Below are positions 33,585-43,550 of a stretch of 64,000 bases of DNA, piece by piece. Origin of the DNA: Coix lacryma-jobi var. lacryma-jobi (lineage: Eukaryota; Streptophyta; Magnoliopsida; Poales; Poaceae); contig CM019823.1 of assembly GCA_009763385.1 (NCBI GenBank), forward strand, positions 46,331,528-46,395,527, read 5' to 3'. Position numbers and translations under genes: made by a program. Positions within the stretch are counted from its first letter, which is position 1; the number at the start of each line of letters is the position of its first letter. The notes below the pieces were generated by a model. That model was not told the DNA's origin, did no database searches, and saw only the letters and a program-made list of their open reading frames with translations.

Positions 33585-36251
33585 TCAATAGAAAGACATA
33601 GGGTGAGCATACGGTCCAACACTGGGGTTAGTGAAATAAGGGTAATACCAGTGTTGGGCCGGCTGCTCAAAAGAACGGTTAGCAGAAAAACCATTCCTAG
33701 CACGACTACGAGGGAAGCGATCACCACGCTGAGAAAAACGTGGTCCGCTGGGAAAGAAGCGCTCACCGCGATACCCAAACTGCGGTGGGGGAAAGCGCTC
33801 AACAAAGCCTCCGCCACGGGGTCCGTTACCTGCAAAAGCAGGACCCCGTCGGGCACGCTCTCTACGAGGTCTACGCCTAGGAGCCTGGGGCTCAATTCTA
33901 GCGTCTCTCCTCGGAGCTCTCACTTCCTGCCTAGGCCTGGGAGCCTGACCTCCAGACCTAGCTGCTCTCCTCTTGCCCTTCGGAGCATGTCCACCATGAG
34001 CTTGATGGTACATGTCCGGGTTCTCCATCTCCCGAGCCCTGCGCGCCTCTCGCTTGCGCCGAAAGCAGAACTCACTCAAGTGACCATCTCTCCCACAGAA
34101 ATCACACTGGTACCTCACCGCACGCAAAGGGGGTTGTTGGTGACCAGGGCTGTGGGTGTGGCTCACTTTGCCTTTGCCCTTCTGTGGCAACTCCTCACGA
34201 ATGGGTGGCATAGCGTCAAGCTTGTTTCTGAGGTGGTTTGGCTTGGGTGCCCAAACTGGGTTCTTGGGAGGAGCTCTCGGGGGTTCCTCAACCACACCAT
34301 CTTTGGTGATAGGCTTGGCTGGCTCTTTGAGTGGAAGCTTGGCAAGTTTGGGAGTAGTGGTGGAATTGGGCTTCTCACATGGGTTCAGACCACTAGACTC
34401 TCCAATCTTCCCAAAAGCTGAGAGATCAACACTCTGAGCAAGACCTACACCAGGGGCACCAACAGCTCGCTTGAATTGGGAGATCATCATCCCGAGCTGC
34501 GGCTCACTACTGGAGACCCATGACAAGATGGACCGAAGGTATGTGTTTTCTTCCTCGGTTTGCATCTTGCCATGCTTCACATTTGCAATCTCCATCTCCA
34601 GGCCCTCACACAAAGCACATCTCGAGACACAAGTGCTATCTGAGCTGGCCTTCTCTAAAGACTCAAGCTTGGCATTTTTCTCTGCCAACTCAGATTGCAA
34701 GACAGGACAAGTCTTGCATGCACCCAACAGCTGCGGCCTAGCACGGAGCTCATCCACCTCTCCAACCAACGCAGCATACTTACCTCTCAGAGTGAGAAGG
34801 TCAGTCATGTGCGCGGTGCACGACTCGCACTCCGTCTCCTCCGATACTACCACGGTGGACCGAGCGAACTCAAGCTCCTTCACCGTGTCCTCCCACTTCT
34901 GCCTAAACTCCTTGCGCTCTCTAGCGGCACGCCTAAGCAACTTATCTTGGCTAAGGAGGGCAGCAGTCAACTTCTCAACCTCGGAGGAAAGCTCGTCGTA
35001 GGTGAGAGATACCTGGGAGGTGTCGTCGTCGTCGTTGTTCCGAGGGGTACGCTCCGGCTCGTCGTCGACCTCATCGCCCAGCGCCATGGTGCAGAAGCCG
35101 TCGTCGTCGGCGAAGAAGCAGAGGCCGTTCAGCTTGTCCTCGATCCTCTTCTTCTTCTCGGACTCGTCATCGCTCGAGCTGGCGGAGTCGTCATCCGAGC
35201 CGTCGACGTCGCTGAGCGTGGCGAAGAACGCGCGCTGCTCAGCTTGCTGCTTCTCCAAGTACTTCTTCTTGATGTACTCTTTGTCGAAGCCGCCCCGTTT
35301 CTTGTGCCTTGGGGAGACGTGCTTCTCCTTGTACTTGGAGTCGCGCTTGCGCCCATGTTCGCCCTTGCCCAAGTGCTTGTTCTTCTTGGGGCAGTTGGCG
35401 ATGAAGTGGTCGGGGTCGCCGCACTCGTAGCATCCCGTGCGTCCTCCTCCTCGACGACGGTTCATGCGGTTGTTGTGGAACCGCGAGAACCGGTTGGCAA
35501 GCAAAGCCAACTCGTCATCTCCCAAAGACTCCAGCTGGTCCTCTGACACAGAAAAGAGAGAAGAAAGCGTAAAGCCAGCTGAGGGGTTAGAGGAAGAGCC
35601 GGAAACCAAAGCCATGGACGGGCGAGAAGGATTTTCAAAAGAAGCCCTCGCCATAGCATCAATCTCACTGGACTTGAGCTTACTGAAGAGCTCGTCGCAG
35701 GTGAGGGTCTCATAGTTCGGCGATTCGATGATTGCCTGAACCTTGGAGTCCCACACCGAACGGTCAAGAGTGTGCAAAAGCTTCAAAGCACGCTCATGAT
35801 CGTCAAATGGCAACTGCTCTCTGTTAGCCCTCATCCTGTTGACAATCACCTGAAAGCGAGCGAATAAACTTTCTATGCTCTCGCCAGGTTGATGTCTAAA
35901 GTTCTCATACTCTCGCTTGAACGACTCGTAGAGTCGGGTTTTGACTTGAGAGGTGCCCTCATGAAAACGCATGAGAGTGTCCCAGATCTCCCGAGCCGTA
36001 GCGAGGTGAGAAACGCGATCAAACTCACCCATGCTCAAACAAGAGAAAAGAGCATTACGGGCTCGGCTATTGGCATCGTGCTCATCGATCTGCTGTTGAG
36101 TCACACGAGCAGCCAAGACCACGTAATCAGGGGAGTTGCAAATATCCCAGATCGAAGCGCCCAAGCTCTGCAAATAGGCCGACATACGTATCTTCCAATA
36201 CGCATAGTTCGTCCCATCGAAAAACGGCGGTTTGCCCACGCCGCGATCCAT
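33585..36251 (-). CDS. gag: Element F gag
   Basis: The ATG at 36251 lies 63 bp inside the 5' LTR end, and the frame is open for 888 codons. From the N-terminus: a copia gag head (KPPFFDGTNYAYWKIRMSAYL), the UBN2-type core (REIWDTLMRFHEGTSQVK), a first zinc knuckle CYECGDPDHFIANC near residue 275, acidic Asp/Ser/Glu stretches, a long predicted coiled coil, a second CX2CX4HX4C knuckle (CDFCGRDGHLSEFC) near residue 710, then an Arg/Gly/Pro-rich tail. Two knuckles and great length are typical of Sirevirus gag. It would bind and package the element's RNA. Element G carries the same protein with one stop and a truncation. Confidence 0.95.
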   Translation of the reverse strand: MDRGVGKPPFFDGTNYAYWKIRMSAYLQSLGASIWDICNSPDYVVLAARVTQQQIDEHDANSRARNALFSCLSMGEFDRVSHLATAREIWDTLMRFHEGTSQVKTRLYESFKREYENFRHQPGESIESLFARFQVIVNRMRANREQLPFDDHERALKLLHTLDRSVWDSKVQAIIESPNYETLTCDELFSKLKSSEIDAMARASFENPSRPSMALVSGSSSNPSAGFTLSSLFSVSEDQLESLGDDELALLANRFSRFHNNRMNRRRGGGRTGCYECGDPDHFIANCPKKNKHLGKGEHGRKRDSKYKEKHVSPRHKKRGGFDKEYIKKKYLEKQQAEQRAFFATLSDVDGSDDDSASSSDDESEKKKRIEDKLNGLCFFADDDGFCTMALGDEVDDEPERTPRNNDDDDTSQVSLTYDELSSEVEKLTAALLSQDKLLRRAARERKEFRQKWEDTVKELEFARSTVVVSEETECESCTAHMTDLLTLRGKYAALVGEVDELRARPQLLGACKTCPVLQSELAEKNAKLESLEKASSDSTCVSRCALCEGLEMEIANVKHGKMQTEEENTYLRSILSWVSSSEPQLGMMISQFKRAVGAPGVGLAQSVDLSAFGKIGESSGLNPCEKPNSTTTPKLAKLPLKEPAKPITKDGVVEEPPRAPPKNPVWAPKPNHLRNKLDAMPPIREELPQKGKGKVSHTHSPGHQQPPLRAVRYQCDFCGRDGHLSEFCFRRKREARRAREMENPDMYHQAHGGHAPKGKRRAARSGGQAPRPRQEVRAPRRDARIEPQAPRRRPRRERARRGPAFAGNGPRGGGFVERFPPPQFGYRGERFFPSGPRFSQRGDRFPRSRARNGFSANRSFEQPAQHWYYPYFTNPSVGPYAHPMSFY

Positions 36252-36300
36252 GTCGCCTTCGGTGGATCTGGAACCGGCTAAGGTGGAAGATCCTTAACCC

Positions 36301-36313
36301 GCTCCGATACCAA
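36301..36313 (-). other. Primer-binding site of element F (tRNA-iMet)
   Basis: On the minus strand ATTGGTATCGGAGC follows the LTR end. It differs from the standard TGGTATCAGAGC by one base, as also in E and G. Confidence 0.85.
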
Positions 36314-36314
36314 T

Positions 36315-38320
36315 TGAAGGACCGAGAAGCTATCCGAAAGCGACCAGAGGGGGGGGTGAATGGGAGCTTCAAAATTTCCTTTCGGAAACTAGATGCCACT
36401 GTCCCAAGATCAACCCCAAGAGCGAACCCTAGAGCTTGCTAATGTCCACGACCCTAGATATAGAGTGGATGCTTCCTAGAAGCACAGCGGGACACTAGAC
36501 AACCCTAGAAAGCCAACGCAAAAGACGGAACTCGAATCCGATCAAGAACGAACGAACCGCGAACAAAACGGCGCGAAACTGGATCGACCGGACTCTGCCT
36601 GCGTCCGGTCAGCTGGGACCGGACCCGTCCGGTCGTCAAAAATCGGCTCTGGGAGCTCTCTGTTCGCGACCGGACGCACGGTGCTCAAGCGTCCGGTCGT
36701 TCACTAAGCGTCCGGTCAGAACAAACAAACGCGATGAACAGGAACCTAGGCGCGTCCGGTCGATTGATAAACACAGAGTCCGGTCACGAACGTCCGATCA
36801 AACCAGAAACCCTGTACGCAGCGCTCAACGACCGGACGCACTGGTCAGCGTCCGATCACTTCGCGACCAGCGTCCGGTCACCCCGCAGCCCCTCTGTTCT
36901 TCCACCGATCCGACTCAAACTCACCCAAAACGCATCCTCTAGGGATCAAACTTGGTGAGTGAAGTCACATGGAGGTTAGTGAGCTATCTCTAAGAGATCA
37001 TGGCTCGAACCTAACTCCAAATCGGTGAATCGAAGAATTTCGGGGGAAGGGAAGAAAAGTGACCCGAAACGAAAAAATCGATCGATCTCCTAGACCGTGA
37101 GGTTAGAGATGATTTCTTTCGGTGGAAAGAAGTGCCTCACGATCTAGAACAACTTGGTTCAAACGGATTCGCAAAAGGTGAACCGAGCAAAAAGATCAAG
37201 CGACGGGAAAACTCAAGGCACAAAGCAATCCGCGAAGAACATGATGAACATGAAATCAAAACGCGAATTGACACCAAGAGATGGGATCCAAGGTGAGGAT
37301 ACGGCCTCACTTCCTTGAATCAACAGTACACAGAGTGGAGTCTCTCTGCGGATCTCAACTAGCTAAAGCAGGGGTGTGGGAGAGTGGAAACCCTAGGTGC
37401 TAGGAAGCAAATGACTGCGCTAACTGAGATTGAGATAGGGAGGAGGGTGTCTCCCCTAGACTACTTATACTAACCTAGCCTAAGCCTATTTCCTACTCTA
37501 CCCCTCTCTACTCTAATTACAGAGCGGGCCAGGAAAACCCTAAGGCTAATCTGGTCCACCCGCTGGTGGTAGGTAGATCCGACGGCCACGCCCGCACGGT
37601 CTTCCGCGTCGCCTCCACGCAACCTTCAGATCGCCGCCACGTGCCGCCACCACTCTGCACCCCCGATTTTGTGGCCCAAACCGGGAAACCAGCCTTTTCC
37701 ATCAGCCCCCGGTTTTGAGGCCCAAACCGGGAAACCAGCCTCCAGCCCGAGTTTTGTGGCCCAAACTCGGAAACCCTCAGCGCCCGAGTTTTGAGGCCCA
37801 AACTCGGAAACCGGCCCAAGCCCAGGTTTTGAGGCTCAACCTGGAAACCGTCACGCCCAGGTTTTGTGGCTCAACCTGGAAACCCAGCACCCAGGTTTTG
37901 AGGCCCAAACCTGGAAACCGTCCACCGTTGGTTTTTCCCGGGCTCTACCAACAAACCGGCGTCGTAGAGGGGATGCACCGCCTGTGCACCCCTTCCACCG
38001 ACATGATCGCACTTCTCCGCTTGTCGCTGTCGCAGGCTGCCAGCCATCACAGCTGATCCTCCGGCCTCCAGTCCATCAGTCCAAGTCCACGTCCGCCCTT
38101 CACCGTCCGATACATCGGCATGGCACGTCCGCCGCACGGCACGCCCATCCTTCATCGCGCCCGGTCCGTCGGCACGGCACGTCGCAACTTGACCTTCACC
38201 CGCCATCGATCACTGTCTCCGTGCTCGACACCTGCACAACACCAGCCAAAGAACATGCGCATCATCTCCGTTGACAATCACTCATCACACAGAGACTCGG
38301 CATACACCCATGTATCCGCA
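36315..38320 (-). repeat. 5' LTR of element F
   Basis: It is nearly identical to 26697-28700. In transcription order it has the hairpin array (37913 down to 37662), TATAAG (37469-37464), then the GACCGGAC/GTCCGGTC field (about 36880-36584), and the TTCACCCCCCC block close to the end. Confidence 0.95.
37464..37469 (-). promoter_or_regulatory. TATA-like box of element F 5' LTR
   Basis: GTATAAGTAG on the minus strand lies about 850 bp into the LTR and about 195 bp after the hairpin array, so the hairpins fall in U3. In element G the matching site reads GGATAAGTAG, which weakens the box. Confidence 0.45.
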
Positions 38321-39378
38321 GGCTTCAGGCCAGGGACCTTGAAGGTCGCCACTGCACCATCCAAATAGACACCTGAGCTCTGCAACTGCTCTAAGTACAT
38401 ACCCCCTCCATACATCTCTGAAAGACGAGGGGCATCTCTGTCCACATGATCGAAGCCCAACAACCGAGCAAATGTGACGAAGTCACATCTGTAGTGGACC
38501 CCTTGGGTCATCCAATGCAGCACGCGAGCTTCCTGATCAATGAACAAAGTGGCCCAAAACTGACAGAGAATCTCCTGGTTGAAGCTGCGCTCGCCAGAGA
38601 TCAGCCCCAAAACTCTCCACTCCTCTAGCCTCTGCACCAAGGCCTGAATGTCCTCAGAATCTTTGTCGGTCAGAGAGGAGAGAACCAGTCTCTTATGTGC
38701 AAAGAGAGGAGGATGTCCCTTAGAGCAGAAACCCTTCCAGCACACTGACACATAGAAATCTTGCTGGAACCTGGACCAGAATCTCCTATCCACAGAAGCA
38801 TCTCTAACAAACAGATAGGGGTTCTCACCACGCTGCCTCCTCATCAAGTTACCCCACTTTCTATCGGAGTAATCCACGGGATTTCCAAGAAGAGCGAGAG
38901 GGACGGCGGACATGACAGCTTCGGCTTCAGGGTGCATCTCAAATGCCCGGTTGATAAGCATCAACCCTGAAGTCGGAGGGGATGCCGGTCCAACTTGAGG
39001 ATCGATGGAGCGACCCTCACGATCGAGACCAGCTGAAGGCACTCCTCCCACAATGACGCTGTGCAGGCGTCCAGCCGGACCAGCGACAGGGGGCGGAGAA
39101 GGCTGAGGAGGCGGAGGAGGCGAAGGAGCAGCATGCCCACTGCCACGGGCATGACCGCTCCCGCTCCCCCTTGCGCTATCCACGCTGCGACGGCCCGTGT
39201 GGCCCGCGGACGAGCGTCCACGGACCTGACGAGAGGAGTCATCCATACTCCCAGACCGAACACGGTGCCCGGGATTGCGACGCGGCGGCGCCCCTTGCAC
39301 ATGACCACCTTGCTCCAAGGCGGCATACTCCTCATCATCATCACTAGGGGAATGAGCATGAGAGGGCCTCCGGCTCAT
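38321..39378 (-). pseudogene. Element E ORF3, N-terminal part (split by element F)
   Basis: The ATG at 39378 follows directly on an acceptor-like TTTGTCTAG. After an Arg/Ser/Pro-rich head it reads FWSRFQQDFYVSVCWKGF, then NQEILCQFWATLFID and VLHWMTQGVHYRCDFVTFARLLG. These align with FWNEFHSDFYRSV, NTEIIHQFHATLYVD and EMHWMTEGHHYKVTYETFGRILG in D's ORF3. The domain looks like the plant-transposon accessory domains often annotated 'putative plant transposon protein', but I could not test that. Its job is unknown. The frame continues at 26691 once F and one GGCTT are ignored. Confidence 0.75.
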
Positions 39379-39690
39379 CTAGACAAAGATAGCATAGACC
39401 AACATGAGACAAAGATGATGGAAAGATTACTTCAACGGATGTAGCAAATAAGACGATCGAAATCGGGAAGGAGAACGGCTCGCTGCGCGCGGGCGGTACT
39501 ACCGACCCCTGGGGGCGGTACTACCGACCGCACAGCAGCGTGCGGTTTCCTTCAATCCAATCTACCAAATCGCTATGAACTTGCTAACCATACATCCTAG
39601 AAGCATCTTCATACTAGATAGAACAATCCTACCAAAGGAATCGACCTAGAACAAAGTACATTGAGAGATCGGGCATGAACACCCTAGTAC
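39379..39690 (-). other. Predicted leader intron before E's ORF3
   Basis: The donor AGCAAG|GTACTAGG is at 39691/39690 and the acceptor TTTGTCTAG touches the ORF3 ATG. The intron is 312 bp, against 300 bp at the same place in element D. It holds palindrome array 2 (39491-39530). Confidence 0.55.
39491..39530 (-). repeat. Palindrome array 2, internal, element E
   Basis: Two GGGCGGTACTACCGACC units lie in the predicted leader intron. The edge nearer the ATG (39491) is 113 bp from it, the same spacing as in element D. Confidence 0.7.
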
Positions 39691-39936
39691 CTTGCTACTC
39701 GTGAAGAAGAGGTCGAAATCCAATGAAGGAGGAAACTTCGGGCTTCAAGAACACCACCACGACGATCTCCAACCTTCAAAGCACCTTTCCACCGAAGGGA
39801 TTTGGATTTGGATGGAGGAGGAGGGAGATCGAGGAGGAACGGAGCGGCGGCGCACGGGCTCGGGCGGCGGCTGAAGAAGGCAGGAGGCGGTGCGGTCAAA
39901 ATGGATTGACTAGGGTTAGAAAAGATTCACCGCGCC

Positions 39937-39946
39937 CCTTTTTATA
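39937..39946 (-). promoter_or_regulatory. Internal TATA box before E's ORF3
   Basis: TATAAAAAGG on the minus strand lies about 15 bp downstream of palindrome array 1 (39961-40030). In E's LTR the order is the same: palindromes, about 20 bp, then TATAAATG (46936-46943). This suggests a separate start site near 39915 for an ORF3 transcript with a leader of about 225 nt before the intron. Confidence 0.55.
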
Positions 39947-39960
39947 CTTAGGTCAAACCC

Positions 39961-40030
39961 GGTCGGTGGTACCGCCCATAGGGCCGGTACTACCGACGTC
40001 GGTACTACCGCCCTATGGCGGTACCACCAA
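39961..40030 (-). repeat. Palindrome array 1, internal, element E
   Basis: Several CGGTACTACCG/CGGTACCACC motifs occur here, with an overall foldback of GGTACCGCCCATAGGGC against GCCCTATGGCGGTACC. The flanking ACAGAGAGG and AGAGAGCCTTG phrases also occur beside the palindromes in E's LTR, so the module and the LTR look related. Confidence 0.7.
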
Positions 40031-40237
40031 CAGCACAAAAACAGAGAGGACAGAGAGGGATTTCAAGAGAGCCTTGTGTGGTATACTACACATACTTCAA
40101 ACATGTCCAGATTTCATATAACCAATACATAGCCATGGACATAAGTGAAGTATGCAAAATAGATTTTGAAATCATACACAATATTTTGTCAAACCATTTA
40201 TCTAGGTCTCTAGGTGAAAACAAATATGTGCAAGACA

Positions 40238-43200
40238 TCAAGCCACATTACGAGAATCAATGATATTTAGTTCACTCCTCAAAGCACAAAATCTTGACTC
40301 ATCTAAAGGCTTTGTGAAGATATCGGCTAGTTGTTTTTCGGTGCTCACATGGCGTATTGCGATATCTCCTTTGGCTTCATGGTCTCTCAAGAAATGGTGT
40401 CGGATGTCTATGTGTTTTGTGCGAGAATGGTTTACGGGATTGTTTGCTAGTTTGATAGCACTCTCATTGTCACACAAAAGTGGAATTTTGGTTTCCTCAC
40501 ATCCGAAGTCCTTTAGTGTTTGCTTCATACAAAGTAGTTGAGCACAGCAAGCGCCGGCCGCCACATACTCGGCTTCGGCGGTGGATAGGGCAACACTATT
40601 TTGTTTCTTAGAACTCCATGACACCAAAGACCTCCCAATAAATTGGCAAGTCCCGGTAGTGCTCTTTCGGTCTACCTTGCAACCGGCATAGTCCGAATCG
40701 GAATAGCCAAGTAGATCGAAAGTGGAGCCCTTGGGATACCACAAGCCAAGATTCGGAGTGTGCACTAAGTATCGAAAAATTCTCTTAACGGCCATAATAT
40801 GACATTCTTTCGGATTAGCTTGAAACCTTGCACACATGCACACACTAAGCATAATATCGGGCCTAGATGCACAAAGGTAAAGTAATGAACCGATCATAGA
40901 GCGATATACCTTTTGGTCCACTGACTTACCATCCACATTTAGATCAAGATGTCCATTGGTAGGCATAGGGGTCTTGATGGGTTTGGCCTTGTCCATCTCA
41001 AACTTCTTTAGCATGTCTCTTGTATACTTGGTTTGACTGATGAACGTGCCATCCTTGAGTTGCTTGATTTGGAATCCAAGAAAGTACTTCAACTCACCCA
41101 TCATGGACATCTCGAACCTTTTGGTCATGATCCTACTAAATTCCTCACAAAAGGCAACATTAGTACTACCAAATATTATGTCATCGACATATATTTGGCA
41201 CACAAAGATATCATTATCAACTTTGCGAGTAAATAAAGTAGCATCGGCCCTTCCTATCTCAAAACCCTTTTTGAGTAGGAAGTCCTTAAGACAATCATAC
41301 CAAGCTCTAGGGGCTTGTTTAAGCCCATAGAGCGCCTTGTCGAGCTTGTAGACGTGGTTGGGAAACTTTGGGTCCTCAAAACCCGGTGGTTGCTCCACAT
41401 AGACCAATTCGGAGAGGGGGCCGTTGAGGAATGCACTTTTCACATCCATTTGGTATAGCTTGAAATCATGGTGAGTAGCAAAGGCAAGTAATATACGAAT
41501 TGACTCGAGCCTAGCTACAGGTGCATAGGTTTCCCCAAAATCCAAACCTTCGATTTGAGTGAAACCTTGAGCCACCAACCGTGCTTTGTTCCTTGTCACC
41601 ACGCCATGCTCGTCTTGCTTGTTGCGGAAGACCCATTTGGTTCCTATCACATTTTGATTGGGCCTTTCCACCAAGGACCAGACTTCATTCCTAGTGAAGT
41701 TGTTCAGCTCTTCTTGCATAGCCATCACCCAGTCCGGATCGTCAAGTGCTTCTTCCACCCTAAGAGGTTCCAAAGAGGAGACAAACAAGTAATGTTCACA
41801 AAAATTTGCTAAACGAGAGCGTGTCGTTACCCCACGCCGTATGCTCCCCAATATGTTGTCAATGGGATGATCCCGTTGAACTGTATGATGAACTCTTGGA
41901 TGTGGCACAAGTGATCTTCGTTGGATGGGTCCATCTTCATCATCTTCATCATATGCATTGATGTCCCCATCTTCTTGTCGGACTTCATGTTGAGCTTGTG
42001 TTTGATCATCAACTTGATGTATCACTTGAACATCACCCACACTACCACCATTCAGAGTTGCGGAAGCTTCATCATGCGCATTTGGATGCACATGATGGAT
42101 ATGAGAATCTTGTGGAGTGTGTGATGGTTCATCTTCATCATCTTGTATTTCAACGGGCCTCACATCACCGGTTGCAAGCTTCTTGATAGCTTCGGATGGA
42201 GGCTCGTCATTACCTACAAGCTCATCATTGACTTGCTCCTTTTGAGAGCCGTCAGATTCATCAAAAGTCACGTCTACCGTTAACTCAATAGTGTCGGTGG
42301 CATTATTGAATACACGGTAGCCATGTTCGTTAGTACCATAACCAAGTAGAAGGCCTTCGTGTACCTTAGGTGCAAACTTTGAACTTTTGGCCCTCTTGTT
42401 AAGTATGAAACACTTGCAGCCAAAAACTCAAAAGTAATGCACCTTTGGTTTGTTACCGGTTAGAAGCTCATATGGCGTCTTCCCTCTTAGCTTGTGAAGG
42501 TAGAGGCGGTTGATTGCATGACACGTCGTGTTCATTGCCTCCGCCCAAAAGCCATGGGAAGTCTTGTACTCATCCAACATAGATCTTGCGGCTTCAACAA
42601 GAGTTCTATTCTTCCTTTCCACAACCCCATTTTGTTGTGGGGTATATGGAACGGAGAACTCATGCTTGATCCCTTCTTCATCAAGATACTCTTCTATGTT
42701 GGTGTTCCTAAACTCGGTCCCGTTGTCGCTTCTCACTTTCTTGATCTTGATGTCGAACTCATTTTGTGCTCTTCTAGCAAACTTCTTGAAGATGCCTTGT
42801 GTTTCGCTTTTATCTGCTAAAAAGAACACCCAAGTGAAACGAGAATAGTCATCAACAATAACGAAACCGTATTTGTTACCGCCGATGCTTTGATAAGCAA
42901 CGGGTCCGATGAGGTCCATATGCAATAGCTCCAATGGTCTTGTGGTCGACACAATGTTCTTGATTGGATGCTTTGCTCCAACTTGCTTTCCGGCTTGGCA
43001 CGCACTGCAAATCCTATCTTTCTCAAAAGAAACATTGGTTAGTCCAAGTATGTGCCCTTCTCTTTGAAGTTGGGCCAAGTTCCTCATCCCAACATGAGCT
43101 AGTCGGCGATGCCAAAGCCAACCCATGCTAGATTTTGCCATTAGACATGTTGTAGGTTCTACCTTACTAGTTGAAAAGTCAACTAAGTAAAGTTTTCCCT

Positions 43201-43530
43201 TCAACACGCCTTTAAATGCAATAGAGGAATCCCTTCTTCTAGAGACGGTCACACCCTTATCCGTAAAGAGACAATCGTAACCCATTTCACAAAGTTGAGA
43301 AACGGATAACAAATTGTAACTCAACGAATGCACAAGTAATACATTAGATATGGAATTGTCAGTTGAGATAGCAATTTTACCCAAACCAAGCACTTCTCCT
43401 TTACCATTGTCACCAAACACAATATTGTTGCATGAGTCGTTGCTTGGTTGAAAGGAGGAGAACATATCTTTTGCCCCGGTCATATGATTGGTGCATCCAC
43501 TATCCAACACCCAACTTGACCCACCGGAGG
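40238..43530 (-). pseudogene. Element E pol, one stop
   Basis: The frame starts in GGSSWVLDSGCTNHMTG (protease loop) and runs through integrase (HRRLAHVGMRNL, CSACQAGK, RSDNGTEFRN, NGVVERKNRTL), reverse transcriptase (YVDD codons at 41180-41191, FVCQIYVDDIIFGS) and RNase H (YSDSDYAGC, STAEAEYVAAG) to LADIFTKPLD and the end at 40238. A single in-frame TGA at 42428-42430 lies where both D and F have Arg in the YF-VFGC motif between integrase and reverse transcriptase. Apart from that it is a complete copia polymerase. As in D and F, the start of the frame directly follows an acceptor-like run (CTTGTTTTGTAG) after the gag stop. Confidence 0.9.
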
Positions 43531-43550
43531 CATATTCCTACAAAACAAGA

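Larger units (their letters stand above)
26697..38320 (-). mobile_element. Element F: young, apparently undamaged Sirevirus
   Basis: LTRs at 26697-28700 (3') and 36315-38320 (5') differ, by eye, at three bases and two homopolymer lengths. The target duplication GGCTT is exact (26692-26696 and 38321-38325). Gag (888 codons) and pol (1061 codons) have no internal stop. Primer site and polypurine tracts are present. There is no third ORF: the 1.67 kb between pol and the 3' LTR is non-coding. By LTR divergence it is the youngest datable element here. Confidence 0.95.

Noticed and set aside
34695..35546. 283-codon plus-strand frame opposite F's gag
   Set aside because: It is the complement of a G+C-rich, acidic gag region. 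It has no start context or domain, and element G's matching frame at 58840-59322 is shorter and broken.
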